A model generated the notes under the pieces. The model saw only the letters and a program-made list of their open reading frames with translations. It was not told the DNA's origin and did no database searches. From the NCBI GenBank assembly GCA_001803565.1, contig MHDQ01000174.1, positions 1 to 24,007 on the forward strand: 24,007 nt of DNA, in the 5' to 3' direction. This stretch comes from Nitrospinae bacterium RIFCSPLOWO2_12_FULL_45_22 (GTDB taxonomy: Bacteria > 2-12-FULL-45-22). This document shows positions 8,783 through 16,762 of the stretch, one piece after another. Position 1 is the stretch's first letter, and the number at the start of each line of letters is the position of its first letter. The position numbers were made by a program, and so were the translations under genes.

Positions 8783-8789
8783 TATAGTC
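8774..8789. promoter_or_regulatory. 16-bp palindromic operator over the -10 box
   Basis: GACTATAATTATAGTC is a perfect 16-bp inverted repeat containing the whole TATAAT box and reaching the predicted transcription start. Phd/YefM-type antitoxins bind short palindromes at their own promoter, so this is the likely autoregulatory site of the pair. The site is seen; the binding is inferred. Confidence 0.7.
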
Positions 8790-8792
8790 ATA

Positions 8793-9116
8793 ATGGTGCG
8801 ACGGTCAAAATTTCTCCTGATTTATGCTCCAGTAACGAAATTACACCTCAAGGCAATTGAGCGAAAGTATTATTCACTTATTCGCACCACTATCGAAGAA
8901 GAGTTGCGGTTTGATCCAGATGTTGAAACCAAGAATCGAAAGCCATTGAAACGGCACGTAACATTCGAAGTAGAATGGGAGCTTCGCCTTGGCCCAAACA
9001 ATAGATTTAGAGTGTTCTACGACATAGATATGGATTTTCATAGGGCTCACATATTGGCGATTGGAGTAAAGGAGAATGATCATTTATTTATTGGCGGAAA
9101 GGAGGTTAAGGTATGA
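8793..9116 (+). CDS. RelE/ParE-family toxin
   Basis: The 107-residue protein has the small RelE/ParE toxin pattern: a first strand FLLIYAP, helix residues KLHLKAIERKYYSLIRTTIEEELRFD, a conserved NRKPLK turn and a closing sheet NRFRVFYDID. Toxins of this superfamily either cut mRNA in the ribosome or poison gyrase; this sequence does not decide which. The gene precedes its antitoxin, the reverse of the usual relBE or phd-doc order, and overlaps it by 4 bp (ATGA). There is no ribosome-binding site, and the predicted transcript starts only a few bases before the ATG, so translation is probably leaderless and weak. It is on the opposite strand to every other gene here, which suggests separate acquisition. 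Confidence 0.8.
   Translation: MVRRSKFLLIYAPVTKLHLKAIERKYYSLIRTTIEEELRFDPDVETKNRKPLKRHVTFEVEWELRLGPNNRFRVFYDIDMDFHRAHILAIGVKENDHLFIGGKEVKV
9099..9105 (+). promoter_or_regulatory. Strong ribosome-binding site of the antitoxin
   Basis: AAGGAGG inside the toxin 3' end lies 7 nt before the antitoxin ATG at 9113. The contrast with the toxin, which has none, should favour antitoxin over toxin synthesis from one message. Confidence 0.75.
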
Positions 9117-9379
9117 AAATTGCATCTGTAGCAGATGTGAAAGCTCATTTCAGCGCCTTTTTAAAAGAAAGTAAAGAGGGCCCCGTGGTAGTCACCCTAA
9201 ATGGCCGTCCAACAGCAGTATTGCTTTCAGTTGAAGACGAAGATGAAATAGAGCGTTTGTCATTAGCTTATTCGCCCAAGTTTCAGAAAATATTAAATTC
9301 AGCCAGACGGCAGATTCGTGCTGGTAGCGGCATCCGACATGAGGATTTTTGGAGAGAAGTAGATGATGATGACAAATGA
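9113..9379 (+). CDS. Phd/YefM-family antitoxin
   Basis: The 88-residue protein begins with the Phd/YefM DNA-binding fold: IASVADVKAHFSAFLKE, then GPVVVTLNGRPTAVLLS, where the NGRP turn is diagnostic. The acidic C-terminal part (about 55-88, ending DFWREVDDDDK) would wrap and neutralise the toxin. Such antitoxins dimerise, repress their own promoter and are removed by Lon or Clp proteases. The lon gene is the next gene, convergent and 70 bp away. Translation is coupled to the toxin through the ATGA overlap and helped by a strong ribosome-binding site. Confidence 0.85.
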   Translation: MKIASVADVKAHFSAFLKESKEGPVVVTLNGRPTAVLLSVEDEDEIERLSLAYSPKFQKILNSARRQIRAGSGIRHEDFWREVDDDDK

Positions 9380-9449
9380 GGCCTAAATTACAAATAGGTC
9401 TACTGAGTCGCTGAAGCTGACGTCAAAACCGTGGGCGTGAATTTTAGAT

Positions 9450-11807
9450 TTAAGTGTTTAGGGGGGGTTGCAGGGCTACTTTTAAAACTTCATCCACCTT
9501 ATCTGCAAAGCAGAAGTCTAACCCTGATCGAATGTGGGCCGGGATATCCTCGAGGTCTTTATTATTCTGTTTAGGTAGTATGACCGTTTTGATACCTGCC
9601 CCCTTAGCAGCCAGGACCTTCTCTTTTATCCCCCCTACGGGTAAGAGCTTGCCCCTTAAGGTTATCTCTCCGGTCATAGCTGTATCGTTCTTCACGGGCC
9701 GGCCCGTGAGCAAAGAAGCCAGGGCAACCAGTATAGTAACGCCGGCTGAAGGGCCATCTTTTGGGACTGCACCCGAGGGTACATGGATATGGATGTCATA
9801 ATTATCAAAAAAGTCTTCCGGTATTTGCAGGGTCTGGGCCTTGGAACGAATATAGGTCAAGGCAGCCTGGGCCGACTCTTTCATTACATCACCTAGTTGA
9901 CCTGTCAGAGAGAGATTCTTTTGTCCCCTCATCTTAGTAGCCTCAACAAAGATAATATTACCGCCAGCCGGGGTCCAGGCCAGACCAGTAGCCACACCAG
10001 GGACAGTTTTACGCTCAGCAATCTCCGGAAAGAACTTAATAGGTCCCAGGAAATCGGCCACTCTCTTGGGAGTAATTACTATGGTATCTTTTTTGCCTTG
10101 AGCTACCTCTTTCGCCACTGCCCGGCAGATAGTAGCTATCTCTCGCTCCAGATTCCGTAGCCCTGCCTCCCGGGTATACTCAGTAATAATCTTATCTAAA
10201 GAACCATCTTCAAAAGTCAGCAATTCTTCGGTAAGGCCATGCTCTTTTAATTGCCGGGGGATTAAAAATTTTTTAGCAATCATTATCTTCTCTTCCTTGG
10301 TGTAGCCGGGTAGCTCTAACACCTCCATCCGATCCCGTAGAGGCGCTGGTATGGGGTCCAGGATGTTGGCTGTGGTGATAAACATGACCCTGGAGAGATC
10401 AAAATCTGCATCTAGATAATGGTCAGAAAAAGAAAAGTTTTGCTCTGGGTCCAGCACTTCCAGTAAGGCCGCCGTAGGGTCGCCCCGAAAATCGGTTCCT
10501 ACCTTATCTATCTCGTCCAGCATAAACACCGGGTTATTAGAACCGGCCTTCTTTATCCCCTGAATAATCCTACCAGGTAAGGCCCCTACATAAGTGCGGC
10601 GGTGTCCGCGAATCTCTGCCTCGTCCCGTATGCCGCCAAGGGAGAGCCGGACAAATTTCCTCCCCAGGGCCCGGGCAATAGACTTACCCAGTGAGGTCTT
10701 ACCTACCCCCGGTGGCCCTACAAAGCAGAGGATAGGACCCTTCATATCCTTCTTGAGTTTCCTGACAGCGAGATATTCCAAAATCCGTTTCTTTATTTTC
10801 TCCAGGTTGTAATGATCCTCTTCCAAGACTTGTTGGGCAGAAGGAATATCCAGATTATCCTCCGTGGATATAGCCCAGGGCATCTCTATCAGCCAGTCGA
10901 GATAGGTACGGGCAACGGTATACTCTGCGGCTGCGGGTGGGATCTTGGCCAGACGATTCAATTCTTTTAAGCTCTGTTTTTCTACTTCAGGGGGCATCTG
11001 GGCCTTTACAATTTTTTCTCTGAGCTCCTCTATTTCACGGCCCCTGTCTTCACCCTCCCCCAGCTCTTTTTGAATAGCTCTCAGTTGCTCCCGTAAATAA
11101 TAATCCCGCTGACTCTTCTCCATTTCCCCTTTCACCTGGGAGTGAATCTTGGTGCCAATCTCCAATATATCTAACTCGCGGTTTAACAAGACCGTAATCT
11201 TCTCCAGTCTCTTCCTGACATCTAAGGTCTCCAAAATATCCTGCTTTTCCTCAGTACTAATGTTAATATTGCTAGCCACAAAATCTGCCAGGCCATTTGG
11301 GTCTTCAATATTAATAATCATCATACCTACTTCTTTAGGCAGATTAGTAGCCACCTCTATCGCCTTCTGAAATAGGTTCTTGATGTTCACCATAAGCGCA
11401 TCAGTCTCCAGATCCCGCTCTACTGTCTCAGGGATAATTTCTATTCTGGCCTTAAAATATGGCTCTTCTTGGATAAACTCTCCGAGCTTTATTCTAGATA
11501 GTCCCTCTACCAATGCCCGGACTGTCCCATCGGGCATTTTAACCATCTTCATGATATAAGCGGCAGTACCCATAGAGTAGAGATGCTCAACCCTGGTCTC
11601 TTTTTCCTGCGGCTCCCGGGTCGTTATTACTCCCATGACCTTATCTGTATTTAATACGGTATCAATAAGATTGAGGGATTTGGGCTGGCCAATTAGCAGG
11701 GGCATGACCATCTTGGGAAATAATACCGTATCTTTTAGAGGCAATATCGGTAATGTTTCCGGAATTTGGATATTATCTCTCACAAATTGTTCGCTGCTCT
11801 CTGACAA
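9450..11807 (-). CDS. lon: ATP-dependent Lon protease
   Basis: The 785-residue protein is full length for bacterial LonA. The N-terminal substrate-binding domain starts at LPILPLKDTVLFPKMVMPL (19 on). A coiled region (about 225-300) leads to the AAA+ module with Walker A GPPGVGKT (364-371) and Walker B FMLDEID (428-434). The C-terminal serine-lysine protease has PKDGPSAG with Ser687 and GGIKEK with Lys730. It degrades damaged and regulatory proteins in the cytoplasm. The start is TTG at 11807, preceded by a GGGGGG ribosome-binding site about 7 nt upstream; no better in-frame start is seen. A promoter at 11927-11955 would give it a leader of about 110 nt made largely of heptamer repeats, independent of the mutM operon upstream. 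Confidence 0.97.
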   Translation of the reverse strand: MSESSEQFVRDNIQIPETLPILPLKDTVLFPKMVMPLLIGQPKSLNLIDTVLNTDKVMGVITTREPQEKETRVEHLYSMGTAAYIMKMVKMPDGTVRALVEGLSRIKLGEFIQEEPYFKARIEIIPETVERDLETDALMVNIKNLFQKAIEVATNLPKEVGMMIINIEDPNGLADFVASNINISTEEKQDILETLDVRKRLEKITVLLNRELDILEIGTKIHSQVKGEMEKSQRDYYLREQLRAIQKELGEGEDRGREIEELREKIVKAQMPPEVEKQSLKELNRLAKIPPAAAEYTVARTYLDWLIEMPWAISTEDNLDIPSAQQVLEEDHYNLEKIKKRILEYLAVRKLKKDMKGPILCFVGPPGVGKTSLGKSIARALGRKFVRLSLGGIRDEAEIRGHRRTYVGALPGRIIQGIKKAGSNNPVFMLDEIDKVGTDFRGDPTAALLEVLDPEQNFSFSDHYLDADFDLSRVMFITTANILDPIPAPLRDRMEVLELPGYTKEEKIMIAKKFLIPRQLKEHGLTEELLTFEDGSLDKIITEYTREAGLRNLEREIATICRAVAKEVAQGKKDTIVITPKRVADFLGPIKFFPEIAERKTVPGVATGLAWTPAGGNIIFVEATKMRGQKNLSLTGQLGDVMKESAQAALTYIRSKAQTLQIPEDFFDNYDIHIHVPSGAVPKDGPSAGVTILVALASLLTGRPVKNDTAMTGEITLRGKLLPVGGIKEKVLAAKGAGIKTVILPKQNNKDLEDIPAHIRSGLDFCFADKVDEVLKVALQPPLNT

Positions 11808-11837
11808 AACTATCCCCCCTTTTTTGCATCCTTCATT

Positions 11838-11921
11838 GGTTAATGGTTAATGGTTATTAGTTATTGGTTACTGGTCTTTGGTTACTGGTCTTTGCTCTTT
11901 GATCTTGGTTCTTTGCTCTTA
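11838..11921. repeat. Twelve degenerate 7-bp tandem repeats in the lon leader
   Basis: Read in steps of seven from 11838, the plus strand gives GGTTAAT twice, GGTTATT, AGTTATT, then GGTTACT-GGTCTTT twice, then GCTCTTT, GATCTTG, GTTCTTT, GCTCTTA. The phase is kept for 84 bp. It occupies most of the predicted lon 5' untranslated region. Confidence 0.8.
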
Positions 11922-11926
11922 TTAAT

Positions 11927-11955
11927 ATATTATCTTGTTAATCAAGGATTATCAA
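11927..11955 (-). promoter_or_regulatory. Predicted lon promoter
   Basis: On the minus strand TTGATA (11955-11950) and TAATAT (11932-11927) are spaced by 17 bp, a fair sigma-70 match (5 of 6 and 4 of 6). Transcription would start near 11920, at the edge of the heptamer array. No heat-shock-type element was recognised. Confidence 0.45.
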
Positions 11956-11992
11956 GCATTTGTAAAATTTGTACGGGTAATGGCTATCAGAT

Positions 11993-12811
11993 TTATTTTT
12001 GGCAGGTAGGGCAGTAGTAGGTGCTGCGGTTAGCAAGTTTAGTGCGGACGATCCTGGTAGTGCAATGAGAGCAGGCCTCTCCTTCTCGCAGATACACCTT
12101 TAAAAAATGCTTATAGTTTCCCTCTTTACCCTCTACATCCAGGTAATCAGAAAAAGAGGTCCCGCGGTGTTCTATAGCGGCCCGCAGGACCCCCTGCATA
12201 GCTTGCCGGAGCCTCTTAATCTCTTCCATCCTCAACTGGTTAGCGCTCCGTAGGGGCTTGATGCCAGCATGGAATAGTATCTCTGAGGCATATATGTTGC
12301 CGATCCCAGCTATGCGTTTCTGGTCCAGCAAAAAGTCTTTTATTGCCCGACGGCTCTTGCTCAACAGATGTGCCAGGCGCTGCCAGGTAAAACCAGCATC
12401 TAAAGGGTCTGGCCCCAGGCCCATAACAAATGGGATCTGCTCGGGCTCAATGCCTTCATATAATTGAAGGCGGCCAAACTGCCTCTGGTCATGATAAATC
12501 AATTGGCCGCCCTGCGAAAAAGAGAATAGGACATGGGTATGTTTATCTACCGGGGCAGTGTCGGGATAAAATATCAGCCTACCGGTCATACCTAGATTTA
12601 CCATTAGATAGGCCTTTTGTCCCGTCTGCATTATTATAGCCTTACCCTGCCGTTCCACTCGACGGATAGCTCTGTCCTTTAGCTTATTCCTAAAAGGGTC
12701 ACTGTTTATCACCATTTTAGGCTCAAGTACCTGGACTTCTTTTATTATGCGCCCCAATACCTTTCCCCTGAGACCCTTAACAATAGTTTCTACTTCGGGC
12801 AGTTCTGGCAA
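11993..12811 (-). CDS. mutM: Formamidopyrimidine-DNA glycosylase
   Basis: The 272-residue protein removes oxidised purines such as 8-oxoguanine and nicks the site. It starts PELPEVETI, with the catalytic Pro2 and Glu3, and has Lys57 in RQGKAII, the helix-two-turn-helix region IGNIYASE and a C-terminal zinc finger with Cys247, Cys250, Cys267 and Cys270. The start codon is TTG at 12811. This is fixed by function, because the proline after the initiator must become the N-terminal nucleophile. It begins 6 bp after the stop of the molybdopterin subunit, so it is probably the last gene of that operon. Nei-type glycosylases share the fold, but the PELPEVE start and the finger spacing favour MutM. 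Confidence 0.95.
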   Translation of the reverse strand: MPELPEVETIVKGLRGKVLGRIIKEVQVLEPKMVINSDPFRNKLKDRAIRRVERQGKAIIMQTGQKAYLMVNLGMTGRLIFYPDTAPVDKHTHVLFSFSQGGQLIYHDQRQFGRLQLYEGIEPEQIPFVMGLGPDPLDAGFTWQRLAHLLSKSRRAIKDFLLDQKRIAGIGNIYASEILFHAGIKPLRSANQLRMEEIKRLRQAMQGVLRAAIEHRGTSFSDYLDVEGKEGNYKHFLKVYLREGEACSHCTTRIVRTKLANRSTYYCPTCQK

Positions 12812-12817
12812 CTTCTG

Positions 12818-15049
12818 CTATCTCCCCTTCGTCTTCAGGGCCAGTATTATCTTTTCTGGAGTAATAGGCAGGCTATAAAGCCGTACGCCAATGGCCTGAT
12901 AAATGGCATTAGCGATAGCCGCAGCGGTAGGTATGTGGGGCGGCTCGCCTACACCACGGACACCGTAAGGATGCTGGGGGGAAGGTTCCTCAATAATAAT
13001 GGTCTCGATAGGAGGAAGGTCTATAGCTGTGGGCATTTTATAGTCAGCAAAATTAGGGTTGATGACTTCTCCCTGATTAAATTTCATCTGTTCGAATAGG
13101 GCAAATCCCATCCCCTGGGCTATTCCACCCTGGATCTGTCCTTCTACTAACCCGGGATTAAGGGCGAAACCAGCATCCTGAGCCCCTACCAGCCGTAAGA
13201 CCCTTACTTCACCGCTCTTGGGGTCAACTTCTACTTCGGCCCCCTGGGCTACAAAGGTTATAGTATTAGCTAAAGATTGATCACGGGCTCCACCCTTTAT
13301 CCAATCAGTATGCTGTTTTTTATGCCGGGCAGACAGCTCACCTATGGCCAGTTTCTGATCAGTATTTTGTCGGTTGAATATATGGCCATTATCTATTCCT
13401 AAGTCCTCTGGCCTGAGGTCTAATTCTTGTGCAGCTATTTCCAGCAATTTATCTTTGGCTTGCTGGCAGGCGATCCTGGTAGCATTGCTCATATTATACG
13501 CCAGCCAACTGCCACCGCTTGCCGGTGCTTCTATAGCCCTGCTAGTACTTTCGGTTCGTATCCGGACTTTTTCTAAAGGGACAGATAGCTCCTCAGCAGC
13601 TACCTGGGCTAATACCGTACTAGAACCCGTCAGGTCTACTGAACCGGTTATAATTTCTACATCACTATCCCGGGTAATCATTACCTCTATGCCACAGCCA
13701 ATGCCCATAGTGTTCCATTGACCACAAGCCAGCCCCTTACCACGGTTCCCATGTGGGGCAACCTTATCCCACTGGATTGCCTCTGCTACTCCCTTCAAGA
13801 CCCGCTCCAGGCTACAGCGATCTAGTTTTTCCCCAGCAAAGGTCATATCGCCATCCTGTAAGATATTTTTTAGCCGAAATTCTAATGGATTCATGCTCAA
13901 TTTCTCGGCTATCTCATCCATCTGTGACTCTATAGCAAAGGTAACTTGAGGAAAACCCGGGGCACGATAAGAGCCACAAGAGACCGTATTGGTATAGACA
14001 CAATAGCCCTCCAGCCGGGCATTTGGTATTCGATAGGGACCGCAGGCGGCTGAGGTAGAGCCCTGAGCGGTCAAGGGGCTCATGCCGGCATAGGCGCCAG
14101 AATCATATATCAGTCGGGCTTCGCGGGCTATGATCGTGCCCTCTTTCTTTACGCCGGTCTTGAGATAAATCTTAGAAGAAGAGCGGGGGTTAGAGTACTT
14201 AAACTCCTCTTCCCTGGTCATAGTTATCTTTACTGGCTGCTTTGCTTTCCTGGCTAATAATACTGCTACATGGGAGATAAGGGGTGGGAACTTACCGCCA
14301 AAACCCCCGCCAATCACGGATGGGATTACTTCTACCTGATCTTCTGGTATGCCCAGGGCCTGACAGAGGAGCATCCGGTGCATAAAGCTACCCTGAGTAG
14401 ATACCCAGAGGGTTACTTTACCGTTGGCATCTACTTTTGCCAGGGCAGAATGGGGCTCTAAATAGCCCTGGTGGACATTGGGTGTAGTAAAAATACCTTC
14501 AAAGATAAAATCGGCTTCCTGAAAGGCCCTCTCTACATCGCCCACCTTTGACCGGTAATAGAAGTTTATGTTCCCTCGGCCTCTGCCTGCCAGGGCTCCC
14601 TTATATTGCCCTAATTCTTCATGGATAATAACCGCTTCGGGCTTCATAGCCTCTTCTGGGTCAAATACGTCCGCTAATGGCTCATACTCGACTTGAATAA
14701 GGGCAAGGGCCTCTTCAACTATATCGTCTCGCTCCGCTGCTACAGCAGCTACCCGATCACCTTTATAGCGCACCTTATCCCGGGCAAAGATCCATTCATC
14801 AGAGATCAGCCAACCATAAGGCTTAGCTGGTGCATCAGCGGCAGTAACTACTGCCTTCACACCCGGTAGCTTTTCCGCTTTGCCGGTATCCAGGGATACT
14901 ATCCGGGCATGGGCATAAGGGCTGTAGAGGATCTTGCCGCATAACATACCTGGCCCATACTTATCATCGCCAAATAATGCCTTACCCGTGACCTTATCCC
15001 AGGCATCTACCCGCTTCACTATTTTGCCTAGAACCTTATAAGTACTCAT
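12818..15049 (-). CDS. Xanthine-dehydrogenase-family molybdopterin-binding subunit
   Basis: The 743-residue catalytic subunit has the family landmarks: GGGFGGK (247-253), a GSYRAPGFPQ motif (359-368) with Arg362 at the substrate-site position, and GVGEPP (699-704) with the essential Glu702 that activates the molybdenum-bound hydroxyl. It hydroxylates or dehydroxylates a carbon centre, passing electrons to the [2Fe-2S] and FAD subunits encoded just upstream. The active-site loop lacks the AYxCSFR signature of aerobic CO dehydrogenase, so that function is unlikely. The substrate (purine, N-heterocycle, aldehyde or aromatic thioester) cannot be fixed. The gene follows the iron-sulfur subunit across a 143-bp spacer containing a hairpin repeat, which may alter subunit ratios. 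Confidence 0.93.
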   Translation of the reverse strand: MSTYKVLGKIVKRVDAWDKVTGKALFGDDKYGPGMLCGKILYSPYAHARIVSLDTGKAEKLPGVKAVVTAADAPAKPYGWLISDEWIFARDKVRYKGDRVAAVAAERDDIVEEALALIQVEYEPLADVFDPEEAMKPEAVIIHEELGQYKGALAGRGRGNINFYYRSKVGDVERAFQEADFIFEGIFTTPNVHQGYLEPHSALAKVDANGKVTLWVSTQGSFMHRMLLCQALGIPEDQVEVIPSVIGGGFGGKFPPLISHVAVLLARKAKQPVKITMTREEEFKYSNPRSSSKIYLKTGVKKEGTIIAREARLIYDSGAYAGMSPLTAQGSTSAACGPYRIPNARLEGYCVYTNTVSCGSYRAPGFPQVTFAIESQMDEIAEKLSMNPLEFRLKNILQDGDMTFAGEKLDRCSLERVLKGVAEAIQWDKVAPHGNRGKGLACGQWNTMGIGCGIEVMITRDSDVEIITGSVDLTGSSTVLAQVAAEELSVPLEKVRIRTESTSRAIEAPASGGSWLAYNMSNATRIACQQAKDKLLEIAAQELDLRPEDLGIDNGHIFNRQNTDQKLAIGELSARHKKQHTDWIKGGARDQSLANTITFVAQGAEVEVDPKSGEVRVLRLVGAQDAGFALNPGLVEGQIQGGIAQGMGFALFEQMKFNQGEVINPNFADYKMPTAIDLPPIETIIIEEPSPQHPYGVRGVGEPPHIPTAAAIANAIYQAIGVRLYSLPITPEKIILALKTKGR

Positions 15050-15087
15050 ATTGTTTCTCTTTTTCCCAGATGCCCACAGATATTTTA

Positions 15088-15143
15088 GTGAGCAGTAAGC
15101 CGTGAGGAGTAAGAAGTTAACGGCTCACTGCTTACTCCTCACC
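15088..15143. repeat. Eight 7-bp repeats folding into a hairpin
   Basis: Heptamers in strict phase: GTGAGCA, GTAAGCC, GTGAGGA, GTAAGAA, GTTAACG, GCTCACT, GCTTACT, CCTCACC. The arm GTGAGGAGTAAG (15102-15113) is the perfect 12-bp complement of 15131-15142 around a 17-nt loop. It lies between the iron-sulfur and molybdopterin subunit genes. Confidence 0.8.
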
Positions 15144-15192
15144 CTATTTAATCTCCTGATAATCTGCGTTCATCTGCGGCCAAAATAGGGAA

Positions 15193-15660
15193 TTATGATC
15201 CGACAGACATTATCGCCTTGACGATTTTATCATAACCGGTACAACGGCAGAGATTGCCCGCAATAGCCATTCGTACCTCCTCTTCACCAGGCCTGGGACA
15301 GCTATCTAATAAAGCCTTGGCTGCTAATACCATTCCTGGAGTGCAAAAGCCGCATTGGATAGCCCCATGATCAATAAAGGCCTGCTGGATAGGATGGAGT
15401 TGGTCTCCTTCGGCTAGCCCTTCAATAGTAAGTATATTCTGGCCAGCTACTTCTACGACTAAGGTCAGGCAAGAATTAATGGCCTGGCCGTTGACCAATA
15501 GGGTACAAGCCCCACAATCGCCCTGGCCACAACCCTCTTTCGTGCCGGTAAGGCCCAGGTCTTCCCTGATTACCTCTAATAAAGTCTTATTGGCTTCTAC
15601 AGTAAAACTATATCGTTTCTGGTTAACCGTCAGAGTAATAGGGTATTTAGAAAATTCCAT
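15193..15660 (-). CDS. [2Fe-2S] subunit of the molybdenum hydroxylase
   Basis: The 155-residue protein carries two [2Fe-2S] clusters. The N-terminal plant-ferredoxin-like domain has Cys44, Cys49, Cys52 and Cys64 (EGCGQGDCGACT pattern). The C-terminal helical domain has Cys103, Cys106, Cys138 and Cys140 (QCGFCTPG and NLCRCTGY). It relays electrons between the molybdenum and FAD subunits. The frame stays open 27 codons further upstream to 15741, but those codons are the heptamer repeat. The family-like sequence begins at the ATG at 15660, preceded by an AGAGAAG stretch, so 15660 is taken as the start. Confidence 0.93.
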   Translation of the reverse strand: MEFSKYPITLTVNQKRYSFTVEANKTLLEVIREDLGLTGTKEGCGQGDCGACTLLVNGQAINSCLTLVVEVAGQNILTIEGLAEGDQLHPIQQAFIDHGAIQCGFCTPGMVLAAKALLDSCPRPGEEEVRMAIAGNLCRCTGYDKIVKAIMSVGS

Positions 15661-15700
15661 GCTCTTCTCTTGTAACCGTTCACCCGAGTGAGTTTTCTTA

Positions 15701-15833
15701 ACCACTAAGGCACAAAGACACCAAGGAAACGTAAAACGCAAAGCTAAAAGTGCAAAGCTGAGGAATAATTACCTTAGTTTTACACCTTGCATTTTAAGCT
15801 TTGAGCTTCTTAGTGGCTTAGTGCCTTGGTGGC
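15701..15833. repeat. Large inverted heptamer-repeat element
   Basis: The left half reads ACCACTA, AGGCACA, AAGACAC, CAAGGAA, ACGTAAA, ACGCAAA, GCTAAAA, GTGCAAA, GCTGAGG in exact 7-bp steps (15701-15763). The right half (15778-15833) reads roughly as its complement, again in sevens: TTTTACA, CCTTGCA, TTTTAAG, CTTTGAG, CTTCTTA, GTGGCTT, AGTGCCT, TGGTGGC. CACCAAGG (719-726 of the 15-kb block) pairs perfectly with 15824-15831. It separates the FAD and iron-sulfur subunit genes. Confidence 0.75.
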
Positions 15834-15846
15834 TGAATGATTACAT

Positions 15847-16713
15847 CTAGATTATCCTGGCAGCATGAGTGATGGCCCGGGCAGTTAAAACCCGTACTAT
15901 TTCCTGGCGATATTCGGCTGATCCCCTCAGGTCTGTTATCGGTTGAGCGTGGGCTGCAGCTATACTGGCTGCCTTCTCTATCTCCTCCGGAGCAATTATT
16001 TTGCCTTGGAGGCTATTCTCTGCCTCGACCACCCGTATAGGAGTAGGTGCAACCGCACCCAGAGCAATCCTTACCTCAGCACAAGTCCTTCTATCTGGTT
16101 TTAGGGCCATGAGGACTGCTACTCCCACGATAGCAATCTCCATGGCCCGCCGGATACCATGCTTCAAATATATGGCCTTACTCCTTTCAGGCATGCGTGG
16201 TACCTCTATCTCTTGTAGTATTTCACCATCCTTTAATATAGTCTGGTTAGGGGCACAGAAGAACTCTTCTAGTGGGATAAATTTTTTACCTTTTAGCCCC
16301 CGGACTACTGCCCTGGCATTAAGTACCAGTAGCGGGGGGGCAAGGTCTGCCGAAGGCACTGCATGACATAGATTGCCTCCTACGGTACCTTTGTTCCTTA
16401 TCTGTACCGAACCGATGGTTTGGGCAGCCTGGGCCAGTATAGGGTAATAGCCGAGGATCCATGGATTATGTAGCAGTTCACTATGGGTTACTAACGCCCT
16501 GATCCTCAAGCCTTTTTCAGGATCATATTCTATCCCTTTCAATCGTTTGATCTTTTTCAGATCAATCAAAAACTGTGGCTTAACCAGGTTTCGCTTCATC
16601 TGGATTAATAAGTCTGTACCACCGGCCAATAAGCGAGCTTGCCCCTGGGCTTCAGAGAGGAGGCGGCAGGCCTGATTCAAAGAAGTAGGTGCATAATAAG
16701 AGAAAGTAAGCAT
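15847..16713 (-). CDS. FAD-binding subunit of the molybdenum hydroxylase
   Basis: The 288-residue protein has the FAD pyrophosphate-binding loop LAGGTDLL (29-36) and the second FAD motif GTVGGNLCHAVPSADLAPP (109-127), followed by the CO-dehydrogenase-type C-terminal domain. It passes electrons from the iron-sulfur subunit to a soluble acceptor. At 288 residues it lacks the roughly 40-residue [4Fe-4S] insertion of 4-hydroxybenzoyl-CoA reductase beta subunits, which argues against that enzyme. The gene order FAD, iron-sulfur, molybdopterin matches the coxMSL-type order. It starts 49 bp after the HU gene. Confidence 0.92.
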   Translation of the reverse strand: MLTFSYYAPTSLNQACRLLSEAQGQARLLAGGTDLLIQMKRNLVKPQFLIDLKKIKRLKGIEYDPEKGLRIRALVTHSELLHNPWILGYYPILAQAAQTIGSVQIRNKGTVGGNLCHAVPSADLAPPLLVLNARAVVRGLKGKKFIPLEEFFCAPNQTILKDGEILQEIEVPRMPERSKAIYLKHGIRRAMEIAIVGVAVLMALKPDRRTCAEVRIALGAVAPTPIRVVEAENSLQGKIIAPEEIEKAASIAAAHAQPITDLRGSAEYRQEIVRVLTARAITHAARII

Positions 16714-16762
16714 TTTCTGTTATCTCTCTTCCGGTAATGAAATAAGCAGTAAGCAAAAAAAG

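Noticed and set aside
9379-9401. Stem AGGCCTA/TAGGTCT between the antitoxin and lon as a shared terminator
   Set aside because: The 7-bp stem contains a G-U wobble and a 9-nt loop, and no T-run follows on either strand.
9454-10812. Plus-strand open frames opposite lon and the other minus-strand genes
   Set aside because: They are antisense shadows of well-conserved coding sequence and have no family features of their own.
12818-16713. Aerobic CO dehydrogenase or 4-hydroxybenzoyl-CoA reductase
   Set aside because: The large subunit lacks the AYxCSFR loop, and the FAD subunit is too short to hold the extra [4Fe-4S] insert.
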